DNA of 47,017 nucleotides from an uncultured Lachnospiraceae bacterium (GTDB taxonomy: Bacteria > Bacillota > Clostridia > Lachnospirales > Lachnospiraceae), in contig CAMWXB010000029.1 of NCBI GenBank assembly GCA_947178125.1, forward strand, positions 1-47,017. The letters run 5' to 3'. Below the pieces are notes generated by a model. The model did no database searches and was not told the origin of the DNA. It saw nothing but the letters and a program-made list of their open reading frames with translations. This document shows, one piece after another, positions 18,725 through 28,042 of this stretch (positions are counted from its first letter, which is position 1; the number at the start of each line of letters is the position of its first letter). Made by a program: the position numbers and the translations under genes.

Positions 18725-19138
18725 TCAGTCGGACAGGTTCGAAGGCCCGAACCCGTCCGGCAGCAATTCCTGCAGTTTCTTTACCCGGTATTCTTTCTTT
18801 GATTTCGCTATGATGACATCGAATGTCTGCGGGTCACAAAACTCCATCATGACCTGCCTGCAGACACCGCATGGATAGGCGTACTGCATGATCGGCCCAT
18901 CGGCAGGACCTCCTGCAACGGCGATTGCGCGAAACGACTTCTGCCCTTCGCTGACCGCCTTAAAAAAAGCAGTCCTTTCCGCACAGTTCGTCGGTGTATA
19001 GGCGGCATTTTCTATGTTACAGCCGGTATAAATCGTCCCATCCGCCGTCATGAGCGCGGCCCCTACCCTGTAACCGGAATACGGAGAATAGGAAAATTCC
19101 CTCGCCCGCAGGGCCTGTTCAATCAGTTCTTCTATCAT
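18725..19138 (-). CDS. cdd: Cytidine deaminase
   Basis: 137 residues. It deaminates cytidine and deoxycytidine to uridine forms. The catalytic motif is NCAERTAFFKA (zinc-ligand Cys and proton-shuttle Glu) with the second zinc pair in PCGVCRQVMMEF. YSPYSGYRVGAAL and GCNIENAAY form the substrate pocket. The short homotetrameric class is indicated by length. AGGAGGG lies 8 bases before the ATG. It lies 13 bases after the purine nucleoside phosphorylase stop, so the two are one transcript. Confidence 0.95.
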   Translation of the reverse strand: MIEELIEQALRAREFSYSPYSGYRVGAALMTADGTIYTGCNIENAAYTPTNCAERTAFFKAVSEGQKSFRAIAVAGGPADGPIMQYAYPCGVCRQVMMEFCDPQTFDVIIAKSKKEYRVKKLQELLPDGFGPSNLSD

Positions 19139-19151
19139 AGCACTTGCCCTC

Positions 19152-19988
19152 CTATTTTAAGAGCGCTCCAAATTTCTTCACGGATTCCGTTAAAAGTTTC
19201 TCGAATTTAGGCGCTACGGCATTCGCCGCCTCCTGCACTTCCTCATGTGTCAGCGGTGCGCTGTTCATGCCTGCAGCAAGATTGCTGACGCAGGATACGC
19301 CGCATATTTTCATGCCCATATGATTTGCAGCAATTGCCTCTACGACCGTACTCATGCCGACCGCACTCGCGCCAAGGGTCTGTAACATTTTTATCTCAGC
19401 CGGCGACTCAAAAGAAGGACCGGTGAGCTGCGCATAAACGCCCTCGAACAGCTCGATATCATTTTTTTTCGCCGTATTCTGAATGATTTCCTGTAAGTCT
19501 TCATCATAAACATGGGTCATATCCGGGAATCTCGTGCCCAGTTCTTCCACATTGGGACCGATCAGCGGATTCGGCGCGAAACAGGAAATATGGTCTTTAA
19601 TTAACATCAGGCTGCCCGCATGGAACGCCGGATTGATACCGCCCGAAGCATTGGTCAGAAACAGCACTTTCGCTCCCATCATTTTCATCAGGCGCGCCGG
19701 AAGCACGACATCCGTGATCGGATATCCTTCGTAATAATGCACTCTGCCCTGCATCAGCACGACAGCAACATCGCCGATATAGCCGAAAATAAATTTCCCC
19801 GCATGCCCGGGCACGGTAGAAACCGGAAAGCCCTCGATTTCCGAATAAGGCAGTTCTGCTTTCACATCTACCGTTCTGGCAAAGTTGCCAAGTCCGGAAC
19901 CTAACACGACTGCCACATCCGGCTTAAAATCTATTCTGCTCTGATAGCACTCGTAACATTTCAATAACTTCTCATATACTTCACCCAT
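19152..19988 (-). CDS. Purine-nucleoside phosphorylase
   Basis: 278 residues. It phosphorolyses inosine and guanosine type nucleosides to free base and ribose 1-phosphate. Trimeric class motifs are visible: VVLGSGLGNF (phosphate loop), VPGHAGKFIFG, MQGRVHYYEGY, FLTNASGGIN, AQLTGPSFESPAEI and VGMSTVVEAIAA. GGAGG 8 bases before the ATG at 19988 fixes the start, although the frame runs to 20027. It is the first gene of the group purine nucleoside phosphorylase, cdd, MtaD-like, MutS-like. Confidence 0.95.
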   Translation of the reverse strand: MGEVYEKLLKCYECYQSRIDFKPDVAVVLGSGLGNFARTVDVKAELPYSEIEGFPVSTVPGHAGKFIFGYIGDVAVVLMQGRVHYYEGYPITDVVLPARLMKMMGAKVLFLTNASGGINPAFHAGSLMLIKDHISCFAPNPLIGPNVEELGTRFPDMTHVYDEDLQEIIQNTAKKNDIELFEGVYAQLTGPSFESPAEIKMLQTLGASAVGMSTVVEAIAANHMGMKICGVSCVSNLAAGMNSAPLTHEEVQEAANAVAPKFEKLLTESVKKFGALLK

Positions 19989-20042
19989 GTGATGAACCTC
20001 CTGTGTTTTGATATTTTTATTATACATTATATCATGGAATAC

Positions 20043-20100
20043 GGAATAAAAAAAAGAGATATCTTTTAGACACTTCAGATAATGTCTTTCAGATATCTCT
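20043..20100 (-). terminator. Strong rho-independent terminator after spoIVA
   Basis: A perfect 10-bp stem AGAGATATCT/AGATATCTCT (20055-20064 with 20091-20100) encloses a second stem AGACA/TGTCT. On the minus strand it is followed by eight consecutive T. It lies about 30 bases after the spoIVA stop and separates it from the nucleoside genes. Confidence 0.85.
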
Positions 20101-20128
20101 CCCGGCTATTTATCTGTTACTCAAACGT

Positions 20129-21616
20129 TCATATGATGATACAGACCATTCCCCCATTGCTGTCGTTTACAATCTTCTGCATGGTTTCCTGCAATTTTAC
20201 CTGGCTTTCTTCGTTGATCATGGCAATTTTGCTGGAAATGCCGTCATTCACAAGCTGCTCGATTGTTTTGCCGAAGATATTGGTTTCCCAGATACCTTCA
20301 TCGCTCGTTCCGGTATCGGAAATGTACTCGATCAGATCTTTCGCCTGGGTTTCCGTTCCGACGATTGGAGAAATTTCCGTTTCGATGCTCGCCCTGATCA
20401 TATGGATACTCGGACTTTCCGCCTTGATCTTCACACCGAACTTATTTCCCTGCTTGATGACTTCCGGCTTCTCCAGAACGATTTCTTCCTTATCCGGCAT
20501 GACAACGCCATAGCCTTTATAGCGCACGGATTCCATTGCATGCAGTACCTTTGTATATTCCCGCTTCATTCTGGCCATTTCTTTCAGCGTAGATAACATC
20601 TGATATTCACTCGTAATGGATTCCCCGACAAGGTCGCTTATCATCTCATAATAATAAGTATCGTCCAAATCCAATATGATCTTTACGCTGCCTTCCGACA
20701 TGTTAATGCCGTCCAGCTTGCATTTCTTAACATATTCGCTTTCCAATTCAAAATTTGCCTTTGTAATATCCCGGACATTGCAAAGTTCATTCATCAGCTT
20801 TTTGATCTGACAGATAATGTCCTGTTTCATTTTATGATCATAGGAAAGCATTTCGACCCATTTGGGCATATAAAATTCTATCATGGTCAGCGGAAATTCA
20901 TATAAAATGTTCTCCATGATCCGATTGATATCTTCCTGCTTTAACTGCTCACAGTTGACCGGCATGACCGTCACATTGTATTTCTCATGTATCTCATCCG
21001 CAATCTGCCTGGTCTCTTCCGCATAAGGTCTTGCCGAGTTAAGCAATACGAGAAATGGTTTTTGAATTTCCTGAAGTTCTCTTATCGTCCGCTCTTCCGG
21101 CTCCAAAAAGCTGCTTCTCGGAAGTTCTCCAAAACTTCCGTCACATGTAATGACAACACCGATCGTCGAATGGTCTTTGATCACTTTACGGGTCCCTATC
21201 TCCGCAGCCTTGGTAAAAGGAATTTCTTCCGATGACCAGGGTGTTTTTACCATTCTTTCCATATCCTCTTCCATATGCCCGGAAGCCCCGTCTACCATAT
21301 AACCGACACAGTCTATCAGCCGGACTTTGACATCGATATCCGTTCCGAGCTGAATCTGCGCCGCCTCTTTTGGAATAAATTTAGGTTCCGTCGTCGTGAT
21401 CGTCTTTCCGCCGGCGCTCTGCGGCAGTTCATCCCTGGCCCGCTCCTTCTCATGTTCATTTTCCATATAAGGCAGTACCAGCAGATCCATAAAACGTTTG
21501 ATAAAAGTAGATTTTCCGGTTCTTACAGGACCGACAACACCTATGTAAATCTCTCCGCCCGTTCTATCCTGTATGTCCTTGTATACCGCATATTCATTTC
21601 TGCTATTAATATCCAT
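20129..21616 (-). CDS. spoIVA: Stage IV sporulation protein A, coat morphogenetic ATPase
   Basis: 495 residues. An ATPase made in the mother cell that polymerises on the forespore surface as the basement layer of the spore coat. The N-terminal TRAFAC-like NTPase domain has Walker A GPVRTGKSTFIKRFM, then TITTTEPKFIPKEAAQI and a Walker B-like RLIDCVGYMV. Coat-anchoring C-terminal domains follow, ending GGMVCIII. The length matches Bacillus subtilis SpoIVA. AAGGGG precedes the ATG. A SigE-like promoter lies just upstream and a strong terminator downstream, so it is a single-gene unit. Confidence 0.97.
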   Translation of the reverse strand: MDINSRNEYAVYKDIQDRTGGEIYIGVVGPVRTGKSTFIKRFMDLLVLPYMENEHEKERARDELPQSAGGKTITTTEPKFIPKEAAQIQLGTDIDVKVRLIDCVGYMVDGASGHMEEDMERMVKTPWSSEEIPFTKAAEIGTRKVIKDHSTIGVVITCDGSFGELPRSSFLEPEERTIRELQEIQKPFLVLLNSARPYAEETRQIADEIHEKYNVTVMPVNCEQLKQEDINRIMENILYEFPLTMIEFYMPKWVEMLSYDHKMKQDIICQIKKLMNELCNVRDITKANFELESEYVKKCKLDGINMSEGSVKIILDLDDTYYYEMISDLVGESITSEYQMLSTLKEMARMKREYTKVLHAMESVRYKGYGVVMPDKEEIVLEKPEVIKQGNKFGVKIKAESPSIHMIRASIETEISPIVGTETQAKDLIEYISDTGTSDEGIWETNIFGKTIEQLVNDGISSKIAMINEESQVKLQETMQKIVNDSNGGMVCIII

Positions 21617-21643
21617 AAAACAACCCCTTCCATACTTAATTAC

Positions 21644-21672
21644 AATGTATGTGAAGGGGGTTTCGTTTATGA
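21644..21672 (-). promoter_or_regulatory. SigE-like sporulation promoter of spoIVA
   Basis: On the minus strand TCATAAA (21666-21672) is followed after 14 bases by CATACATT (21644-21651). SigE promoters have an ATA-rich -35 and CATACAnT at -10 about 14 bases apart, and B. subtilis spoIVA is SigE-dependent. The implied start site is about 20 bases before the ATG. Confidence 0.65.
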
Positions 21673-21695
21673 CTCCGCAATTTTATTTTTTTGCA

Positions 21696-22757
21696 TTATT
21701 CCGACAGTTTATGGAAAATAATACAATTCGGCTGAGGAACTTCCAGTTCTTTCCCATTCATAACGAGCAGACCTTTTTCCAGATCCACCGTAAAAAATGT
21801 CATCGTATCGGTCTCATGATTCAGCGACACGAGATGCCTGTTATCCGGGAAAAGGTTGGCATCCTTCGGATAATCTCCGCTGACAGGCAGGCAGAACAGT
21901 TTCGTCAGCGTTCCCGTCTCTTCATCAATCTTAAAGACGACCGCGCTGTTATCTCCCGCATTGGAACTTACCAGATATCTGAAATCCACAGAAATGTTCA
22001 GCGCACTCGCTGCAGAACCGCCTGCATGATAATCGTTCAGGGTCGGAATCGTCTGGATTTTCTCAAATTCCGGGTTTCCATGCACCTCTTTATAAGTATA
22101 GACATCAATATAATTTTTCAGTTCATGCACGATATATAAATACCGGCCATCCCTGGAAAATTTCAAATGTCTCGGCGCGGATTCCTGTTCGCTCCTGATC
22201 ATATCGATCGGCCGCAGCTTACCGCTCATATGGTCCAGACGGTAAACATTGATATGATCCATGCCAAGGTCAGCAGCACACAGATACTTATTATCCCTTG
22301 TCATCTTAACGCAATTGATATGCGGCCTGAAATTGCGCTCCGCAATACTGCCCAGTCCCTTATGGTAGATTTCCTCCGTAATCTCTCCGATGCCGCCGTC
22401 TTCCCGCAGGCGTAATACTGTAATTTTCCCATCATGATAACCGCCCACAAACAAAAACTTATCCTCATAATCGGTAGAAAGATAGCATCCTCTCATACCG
22501 TTGATGCTTCCGTCATTCACTTTCTCCAAATCCCCTGCAGGAAGAATCCGGTAAGCTTCCACACCGAAATCCGTAATGGAATATAAAAACTTCTGATTAT
22601 GGGAAATGCTGATATAGGATGAGTTGGTAATCTCCACTTTCTTTTTTTCCGTCATTCGCCCATTTTCCATATCCACATCATAGATTCTGATACCGTAATT
22701 ATCCTTGTTCCCGGATGTATAACTGGAAACGTATGCCACATATTTTCCCTGTCCCAT
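21696..22757 (-). CDS. Lactonase-family seven-bladed beta-propeller protein
   Basis: 353 residues, no signal peptide. The repeated beta-propeller pattern (YVSSYT..., FLFVGGYHDGKITVLRL, KYLCAADLGMDHINVYRLD, APRHLKFSRDGRYLYIVHEL, YHAGGSAASALNISVDFRYL, YPKDANLFPDNRHL) is that of the 6-phosphogluconolactonase Pgl/YkgB family. E. coli Pgl opens 6-phosphogluconolactone. Members in Clostridia are untested, and other lactones are possible. The ATG at 22757 is preferred over the GTG at 22769, which sits against the ribosome site. No pentose-phosphate genes are adjacent. Confidence 0.82.
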   Translation of the reverse strand: MGQGKYVAYVSSYTSGNKDNYGIRIYDVDMENGRMTEKKKVEITNSSYISISHNQKFLYSITDFGVEAYRILPAGDLEKVNDGSINGMRGCYLSTDYEDKFLFVGGYHDGKITVLRLREDGGIGEITEEIYHKGLGSIAERNFRPHINCVKMTRDNKYLCAADLGMDHINVYRLDHMSGKLRPIDMIRSEQESAPRHLKFSRDGRYLYIVHELKNYIDVYTYKEVHGNPEFEKIQTIPTLNDYHAGGSAASALNISVDFRYLVSSNAGDNSAVVFKIDEETGTLTKLFCLPVSGDYPKDANLFPDNRHLVSLNHETDTMTFFTVDLEKGLLVMNGKELEVPQPNCIIFHKLSE

Positions 22758-22870
22758 AAAAGTAACCACGCCTTTCTCTGCCTGCGGTTTCCGCCGCAGT
22801 ATTCGTTAGGATGATTTTATCATAAATGGGACGGTTTGTTAAATACTTTTTTGGGATTCTCATTTCCGTA

Positions 22871-22898
22871 TTGACATTTGCTGCGATATCTGTATAAT
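22871..22898 (+). promoter_or_regulatory. SigA-type promoter of the pot operon
   Basis: Consensus TTGACA (22871-22876) and TATAAT (22893-22898) with a 16-base spacer. Transcription would begin near 22905, leaving a leader of about 145 bases before the XRE-cupin gene. Confidence 0.8.
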
Positions 22899-22923
22899 GG
22901 CATTAATGCTTGTTTAGTGTTAG

Positions 22924-22938
22924 TAAACTTTAAGTTTA
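22924..22938 (+). promoter_or_regulatory. Palindromic operator candidate below the pot promoter
   Basis: TAAACTTTAAGTTTA is a perfect 15-base palindrome, flanked on the left by GTTTAGTGTTAG, which supplies a further GTTTA half-site. It lies about 20 bases after the predicted transcription start, a repressor position. The XRE-cupin protein encoded next is the obvious candidate binder. Confidence 0.5.
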
Positions 22939-23020
22939 TTATCACTGAATCACATCTCCCGCCGCACGAAACGGGTCAGGCGGCTCTTGCGGAAATCAGA
23001 TAACAGACATGATCAAACAG

Positions 23021-23054
23021 AAAGGAGTCCGCTGCGGATTCAGTTAATACGATG
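23021..23054 (+). promoter_or_regulatory. Ribosome site separated from ATG by a hairpin
   Basis: AAAGGAG (23021-23027) lies 24 bases before the ATG at 23052, too far for normal use. The interval begins with the palindrome TCCGCTGCGGA (23028-23038). If it folds, the effective spacing falls to about 13. No closer ribosome site or in-frame start is present. Confidence 0.4.
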
Positions 23055-23591
23055 GAAATTGGAAATAAGATCAAAGACTTACGGAATAAAAAAGGACTGA
23101 CACAGGAAGAACTGGCCGACCGCTGTGAACTTTCCAAAGGATTCATCAGTCAGCTTGAAAATGACCTGACATCTCCCTCTATCGCAACGCTTATGGATAT
23201 CTTACAGTGTCTCGGCACGAATCTAAAAGATTTTTTTACAGACAGGACAGAGGAACAAATCGTTTTCGGGGAAGCCGATTATTTTGAGAAACAGGATGAG
23301 GAACTGCACAATACGGTGGAGTGGATCATTCCCAATGCACAGAAAAATATGATGGAGCCTATCCGGGTCACTTTAGCCGCAGGCGGTTCCACTTACCCGG
23401 ATCTTCCGCATGAAGGGGAAGAATTCGGCTATGTCCTGTCGGGAACGATTTACATCGTCCTCGGCGACAGAACTTTAAAGGCCAAAAAAGGAGAATCCTT
23501 CTATTTCAGGCCGGATTCCAATCATTATATCAAAGCAGGTGAAAAAACAGGCGCGGTCTTTCTTTGGGTCAGCACCCCGCCAAACTTTTAA
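23052..23591 (+). CDS. XRE-cupin transcriptional regulator
   Basis: 179 residues. The N-terminal helix-turn-helix (about 1-60: [31 protein letters not shown]) is joined to a C-terminal cupin (about 105-175: [36 protein letters not shown]). PuuR of E. coli has this architecture and controls putrescine use. It heads potABCD with the next start 17 bases after its stop, so it probably controls polyamine uptake in response to a bound ligand. It is expressed from the consensus promoter at 22871. Confidence 0.92.
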   Translation: MEIGNKIKDLRNKKGLTQEELADRCELSKGFISQLENDLTSPSIATLMDILQCLGTNLKDFFTDRTEEQIVFGEADYFEKQDEELHNTVEWIIPNAQKNMMEPIRVTLAAGGSTYPDLPHEGEEFGYVLSGTIYIVLGDRTLKAKKGESFYFRPDSNHYIKAGEKTGAVFLWVSTPPNF

Positions 23592-23608
23592 GAACGGAGG
23601 GCACCTTT

Positions 23609-24682
23609 TTGCAGAAAGAATTGATCAAACTGGAACATATCTCCAAATCCTTCGACGGACAGATGGTCCTGGACGACCTGGAACTGAAGATTCACGAGAA
23701 TGAATTTGTCACCCTGCTCGGACCGAGCGGCTGCGGCAAAACAACGACCCTGCGGATTCTCGGCGGTTTTGTCCATCCCGACACCGGCAGCGTTATTTTC
23801 GACGGTCAGAACATTACCAATATGCCCCCGAATAAAAGACAGCTGAACACCGTATTCCAAAAATATGCGCTCTTCACTCATATGACAATTGCTGAAAATA
23901 TTGCCTTTGGTCTGAAAATTAAGAATAAACCGAAAAGCTATATCGAAGATAAAATTCAGTATGCCCTGAAGCTGGTCAATCTGGAAGGCTACGGAAAACG
24001 TATGCCCGACTCTCTGAGCGGCGGCCAGCAGCAGCGTATCGCCATCGCACGGGCAATCGTCAACGAACCGAAAGTTTTGCTGTTGGACGAACCGCTCGGC
24101 GCGCTTGATTTAAAACTCCGTCAGGAAATGCAGTATGAACTGATCCGGATGAAAAATGAGCTTGGCATCACCTTCGTCTATGTTACCCACGATCAGGAAG
24201 AAGCCCTCACGATGTCGGATACGATCGTCGTCATGAATCAGGGCTATATCCAGCAGATCGGTTCTCCCGAATCCATCTACAACGAGCCGGAGAACGCTTT
24301 CGTTGCGGACTTTATCGGCGACAGCAATATTATTGCGGCAACGATGATCGAAGATAAATGCGTCGAAATTCTGGGAACACGCTTTTCCTGTGTCGATACC
24401 GGATTCGGCAGAAGCAGACCGGTGGATGTTGTTATCCGGCCGGAAGATGTGGAACTGGTAGAACCGGAAAACGGAATAATAACAGGTGTTGTTACACATT
24501 TAATCTTTAAAGGCGTCCATTACGAAATGGAAGTCATGGCAAATGGTTTCGAATGGCTCGTCCACTCCACCGTGCTTTCTCCGGTGGGTCAGAAAGTCGG
24601 CATCCGGGTAGACCCTTTCAATATCCAGATCATGAACAAACCGGAATCCGAAGATGAGGAGGCTGTGGCACTTGAACTCTAA
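23609..24682 (+). CDS. potA: Spermidine/putrescine ABC transporter ATPase
   Basis: 357 residues. It powers the PotBC permease. Motifs: Walker [11 protein letters not shown]-loop FQKYALF, signature [15 protein letters not shown], Walker [14 protein letters not shown]-loop VTHDQEE. A C-terminal OB-like TOBE domain follows (about 275-345). The start is a TTG at 23609 with GGAGGG 8 bases upstream. The frame is open to 23564, inside the regulator gene. It overlaps potB by 11 bases. Confidence 0.95.
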   Translation: MQKELIKLEHISKSFDGQMVLDDLELKIHENEFVTLLGPSGCGKTTTLRILGGFVHPDTGSVIFDGQNITNMPPNKRQLNTVFQKYALFTHMTIAENIAFGLKIKNKPKSYIEDKIQYALKLVNLEGYGKRMPDSLSGGQQQRIAIARAIVNEPKVLLLDEPLGALDLKLRQEMQYELIRMKNELGITFVYVTHDQEEALTMSDTIVVMNQGYIQQIGSPESIYNEPENAFVADFIGDSNIIAATMIEDKCVEILGTRFSCVDTGFGRSRPVDVVIRPEDVELVEPENGIITGVVTHLIFKGVHYEMEVMANGFEWLVHSTVLSPVGQKVGIRVDPFNIQIMNKPESEDEEAVALEL

Positions 24683-25478
24683 AAAAAATATTCTTGCAGC
24701 GCCTTATGCTGTCTGGTCTGCCGTTTTTATCGTAATACCCTTATGTATGATCCTGTACTACGGGCTGACGGATAAGACCGGTGCCTTTACGTTAGAAAAT
24801 ATCGCCGCAATCGCATCCGTCGGACACGCAAGAGCGCTCTGGCGTTCCATACTGCTGTCCGTGATCAGCACGATTATATGTTTTTTACTTGCCTATCCGC
24901 TTGCGATGATACTGGCGGAGAAAAAAGGCAGAGCCGGCGGTTTTATTATCCTGCTCTTCATTCTTCCCATGTGGATGAATTTTCTGCTCCGCACGCTCGC
25001 ATGGCAGACATTACTGGAAAAAACAGGTGTTATTAATGGAATCCTTTCTTTTTTCGGACTTCCATCCCTGCGGATCATCAATACTTCTTATGCAATCGTA
25101 CTCGGCATGGTATACAATTTTCTGCCGTTTATGGTATTGCCGCTGTATAATGCTTTATCCAAAATAGATGAAAACGTCATCAACGCGGCAAAAGATCTGG
25201 GTGCCAACAAAATACAGACTTTTTTCCATGTGATACTCCCCCTGTCCGTTCCGGGTATCATCAGCGGCATCACGATGGTATTCGTGCCGGCTCTGACGAC
25301 TTTCGTCATCAGTACGCTGCTCGGCGGAAGCAAAGTCCTTTTGATCGGGAATGTCATCGAACAGGAATTTACACAGGCAAGCAACTGGCATCTTGGCAGC
25401 GGCCTTTCCATCGTGCTGATGATTTTCATTATAATTAACATGATCGTTACGGCGCTCTTTGAAAAGGCTGAAAATTGA
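24672..25478 (+). CDS. potB: Spermidine/putrescine ABC permease PotB
   Basis: 268 residues with six membrane helices. The permease loop EAA-like motif is [25 protein letters not shown] (about 175-200), the contact with PotA. I start it at the TTG at 24672 because GAGGAGG at 24656-24662 lies 9 bases before it. The in-frame ATG at 24654 has no ribosome site. The overlap with potA suggests coupled translation. Confidence 0.93.
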   Translation: MNSKKNILAAPYAVWSAVFIVIPLCMILYYGLTDKTGAFTLENIAAIASVGHARALWRSILLSVISTIICFLLAYPLAMILAEKKGRAGGFIILLFILPMWMNFLLRTLAWQTLLEKTGVINGILSFFGLPSLRIINTSYAIVLGMVYNFLPFMVLPLYNALSKIDENVINAAKDLGANKIQTFFHVILPLSVPGIISGITMVFVPALTTFVISTLLGGSKVLLIGNVIEQEFTQASNWHLGSGLSIVLMIFIIINMIVTALFEKAEN

Positions 25479-25521
25479 CATTTTCAGCCGCGAAAATAGG
25501 AGAAAGGTATAAGTATTCCTT

Positions 25522-26316
25522 ATGAAAACATCAACGAGCATTGTAAAAAAAATATATGTAGCGCTTATTTTTATCTTTCTGTACGCACCGATTGCAACGC
25601 TGATCGTGCTCTCCTTCAACGCCAGCAAGACGAGGGCGAAATGGGGCGGCTTTACGGTGAACTGGTATCGCTCGCTCATACAGGATGAGACGATTCTGAA
25701 TGCCCTCGGTACAACGCTGCTTATCGCATTCCTCTCCGCCTTTGCCGCTTCCATCATCGGTACGATAGCCTGTATCGCCATGTCCGGCATGAAACGGCGA
25801 AACAGAGCGATTTTAATGGGAATCACCAACATTCCCATGCTGAATGCGGATATCGTGACCGGTATTTCCCTGATGCTGCTCTTTATCAGTCTCGGGCTGA
25901 AATTCGGTTTCGGAACAATCCTGCTCTCTCACATCACCTTTAATATACCGTATGTTATTTTATCTGTCCTGCCGCGGATGAAACAACTGAATCCGAGTGT
26001 CTATGAAGCAGCGCTGGATTTGGGTGCTTCGCCTGTGACCGCCTTTTTCAAGGTGACGCTGCCGGATTTGATGCCGGGCATTTTATCCGGCTTTCTGATG
26101 GCTTTTACGATGTCTTTGGATGATTTTATCATCACCCACTTTACGAAGGGCTCCGGCATCAACACGTTGTCCACCAAAATCTACACGGAAGTGCGAAAAG
26201 GCATCAAACCTGAAATGTATGCGCTGTCCACGATTATTTTCGTAACGGTGCTCATACTCCTCTTCCTCGTCAATATCGCGCCGGAAAAAAAAGCGTCACC
26301 TGACAGCGGAAAATAG
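25522..26316 (+). CDS. potC: Spermidine/putrescine ABC permease PotC
   Basis: 264 residues and six membrane helices. The EAA motif is EAALDLGASPVTAFFKVTLPDLMPG (about 160-185). SLDDFIITHFTKGSG is a well-kept PotC phrase. It lies 43 bases after potB. The ribosome site is weak (AAAGG, 14 bases before the ATG), which could lower its translation relative to potA and potB. It pairs with PotB to form the channel. Confidence 0.94.
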   Translation: MKTSTSIVKKIYVALIFIFLYAPIATLIVLSFNASKTRAKWGGFTVNWYRSLIQDETILNALGTTLLIAFLSAFAASIIGTIACIAMSGMKRRNRAILMGITNIPMLNADIVTGISLMLLFISLGLKFGFGTILLSHITFNIPYVILSVLPRMKQLNPSVYEAALDLGASPVTAFFKVTLPDLMPGILSGFLMAFTMSLDDFIITHFTKGSGINTLSTKIYTEVRKGIKPEMYALSTIIFVTVLILLFLVNIAPEKKASPDSGK

Positions 26317-26340
26317 GAGTATGCCTACGGCAAACACGCC

Positions 26341-26359
26341 GAGAATGCTTTGCATTCTC
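26341..26359 (+). repeat. Intercistronic hairpin between potC and potD
   Basis: GAGAATGC and GCATTCTC form a perfect 8-bp stem around TTT. No T-run follows, so it is not a terminator. Such hairpins can protect the upstream or downstream transcript end and set the binding protein level apart from the permeases. Confidence 0.5.
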
Positions 26360-26392
26360 CTTGATAACTACAGACAGGAGGTTTCTATATTG

Positions 26393-27448
26393 ATGAACAA
26401 AATGTGGGCATTCTTTTTGATAACAATCGCTATTTTATCAACATGCGGATGCGGCACCGGAGAAAACAACGATAATGTCGTCATTGTTTATAACTGGGGA
26501 GAATATATCGACCCGGATATGCTCGAACAATTTGAAGAAGAAACGGGCATCCGTGTCATTTATGACGAATTTGAGACGAATGAGACGATGTATCCCAAAG
26601 TGGAAGCCGGCGCCGCCGAATATGACGTCATCTGTCCCTCCGATTATATGATCAGCAAAATGATTCAAAACGACCTGCTGATGGAACTGGACTTCGACCA
26701 TATCCCCAATGCGAAAAGCAATATCGGAACGCAGTACTGGCAGCAATCCGAAGGCTTTGACCCGGGAAACAAATATTCCGTTCCCTATTGCTGGGGAACC
26801 GTCGGTATTCTCTATAACAGAACGATGGTGGATGAACCGGTCACGAGCTGGGCACAGCTCTGGGATGAAAAATACCGGGATGAGATTCTGATGCAGGATT
26901 CTGTCCGCGATGCCTTTATGGTGGCCGAAAAATTATACGGTTATTCCATGAATACCCTCGACGCACAGGAACTTCTCACCGTCAAAAATGCTCTTATCGA
27001 GCAGAAGCCGCTCGTACAGGCTTATGTCATCGATCAGGTCCGGGATAAGATGATCGGAAATGAAGCCGCTATCGGTGTGATCTACTCCGGTGAGGCCATT
27101 TACACGCAATACGAAAACAGCAACCTGGAATATGTGATTCCAGCAGAAGGTACGAACGTATGGATCGATTCGTGGGTCATTTTAAAAAATGCCCCTCATC
27201 AGGAAAACGCAGAGAAATTCATCGACTTTATGTGCCGCGGCGATGTTGCCCTGAAGAATTTTGAATACATAACCTACTCCACCCCCAACGATGCCGCAAA
27301 ATCACTGATTGAGGATGAAGAAATCAAAAACTCCCCCATCGCCTTCCCGGACCTTTCCCAGTATGATAATCTGGAAACCTATACCTATCTTGGCGAAGAG
27401 GGAGATACACTCTATAATGAACTCTGGAAAGAAATCAAATCTTATTGA
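26393..27448 (+). CDS. potD: Polyamine-binding lipoprotein PotD
   Basis: 351 residues. Extracellular polyamine receptor. The N-terminus MNKMWAFFLITIAILSTCGCG is a lipoprotein signal; LSTC is a slightly unusual lipobox because Thr precedes the Cys. VIVYNWGEYIDPDMLEQFEEETGI is the standard PotD opening, and the acidic and aromatic ligand residues lie in the NWGEYID, CPSDYM and YSGEAIY regions. AGGAGG is 11 bases before the ATG at 26393. A TTG one codon earlier would have better spacing. Its 3' end overlaps the convergent DUF4358 gene by 7 bases. Confidence 0.94.
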   Translation: MNKMWAFFLITIAILSTCGCGTGENNDNVVIVYNWGEYIDPDMLEQFEEETGIRVIYDEFETNETMYPKVEAGAAEYDVICPSDYMISKMIQNDLLMELDFDHIPNAKSNIGTQYWQQSEGFDPGNKYSVPYCWGTVGILYNRTMVDEPVTSWAQLWDEKYRDEILMQDSVRDAFMVAEKLYGYSMNTLDAQELLTVKNALIEQKPLVQAYVIDQVRDKMIGNEAAIGVIYSGEAIYTQYENSNLEYVIPAEGTNVWIDSWVILKNAPHQENAEKFIDFMCRGDVALKNFEYITYSTPNDAAKSLIEDEEIKNSPIAFPDLSQYDNLETYTYLGEEGDTLYNELWKEIKSY

Positions 27449-27954
27449 GCCAGTGCCTGAAAAGATGCGCTGACCGCATAGGCTGCCTCCTGGTCGCTCA
27501 TAATGAACAGCACCACATCGCCGACATTTTCTACCAGGACCGTTTCTGCGCTGACGCACACCCATTTGTTGACGTCAGCGTTGTCTTTCAGCATCGTCTT
27601 AACGTCCTCAACGTCTTCCGGCGCCACGCGCAGCAGCACACACTGATAAGCGATTGAAGAAATCATCGGAACAGAATAAATGCCTTCCGTATAAGGAACG
27701 CCTTCCACGCCAAGAAGCGCCTGCTCGTTGTCCGATGTCAGCGTGTCGGTAACAAATCCCTGCATCGCTTCCTTTGTTTCAGCATCCAAATCGACGCCCG
27801 CATAGATTTGAGCCATGACCTCCTGTAAATCGCCTTCTATTGTCTTACCGCCCGCATCGTTTCCCGTTTCCGCTTTTCCGCAGGCTGTTGCCACAAATAC
27901 CATACACATAACAATAACAATTGTTATAATATAAGATGTTATTCTTTTTTTCAT
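27442..27954 (-). CDS. DUF4358 lipoprotein
   Basis: 170 residues. It has a lipoprotein signal ending VATACG (Cys 25), then a single domain with the DUF4358 pattern: LQEVMAQIYAGVDL, a YSVPMISSIAYQCVLLRV strand and VLFIMSDQEAAYAV near the end. The family is widespread in Lachnospiraceae; no function is known to me. AAAGGAG precedes the ATG by 7 bases. It converges on potD and shares 7 bases with its 3' end. Confidence 0.85.
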   Translation of the reverse strand: MKKRITSYIITIVIVMCMVFVATACGKAETGNDAGGKTIEGDLQEVMAQIYAGVDLDAETKEAMQGFVTDTLTSDNEQALLGVEGVPYTEGIYSVPMISSIAYQCVLLRVAPEDVEDVKTMLKDNADVNKWVCVSAETVLVENVGDVVLFIMSDQEAAYAVSASFQALAQ

Positions 27955-28042
27955 TTCTATTCTCCTTTACTTCTACATTTTTCTATCCTTTTTTTCTTCT
28001 ATTATATTTGCAGATTTCAACCTGCTTCATTCCGTTTCCTGG

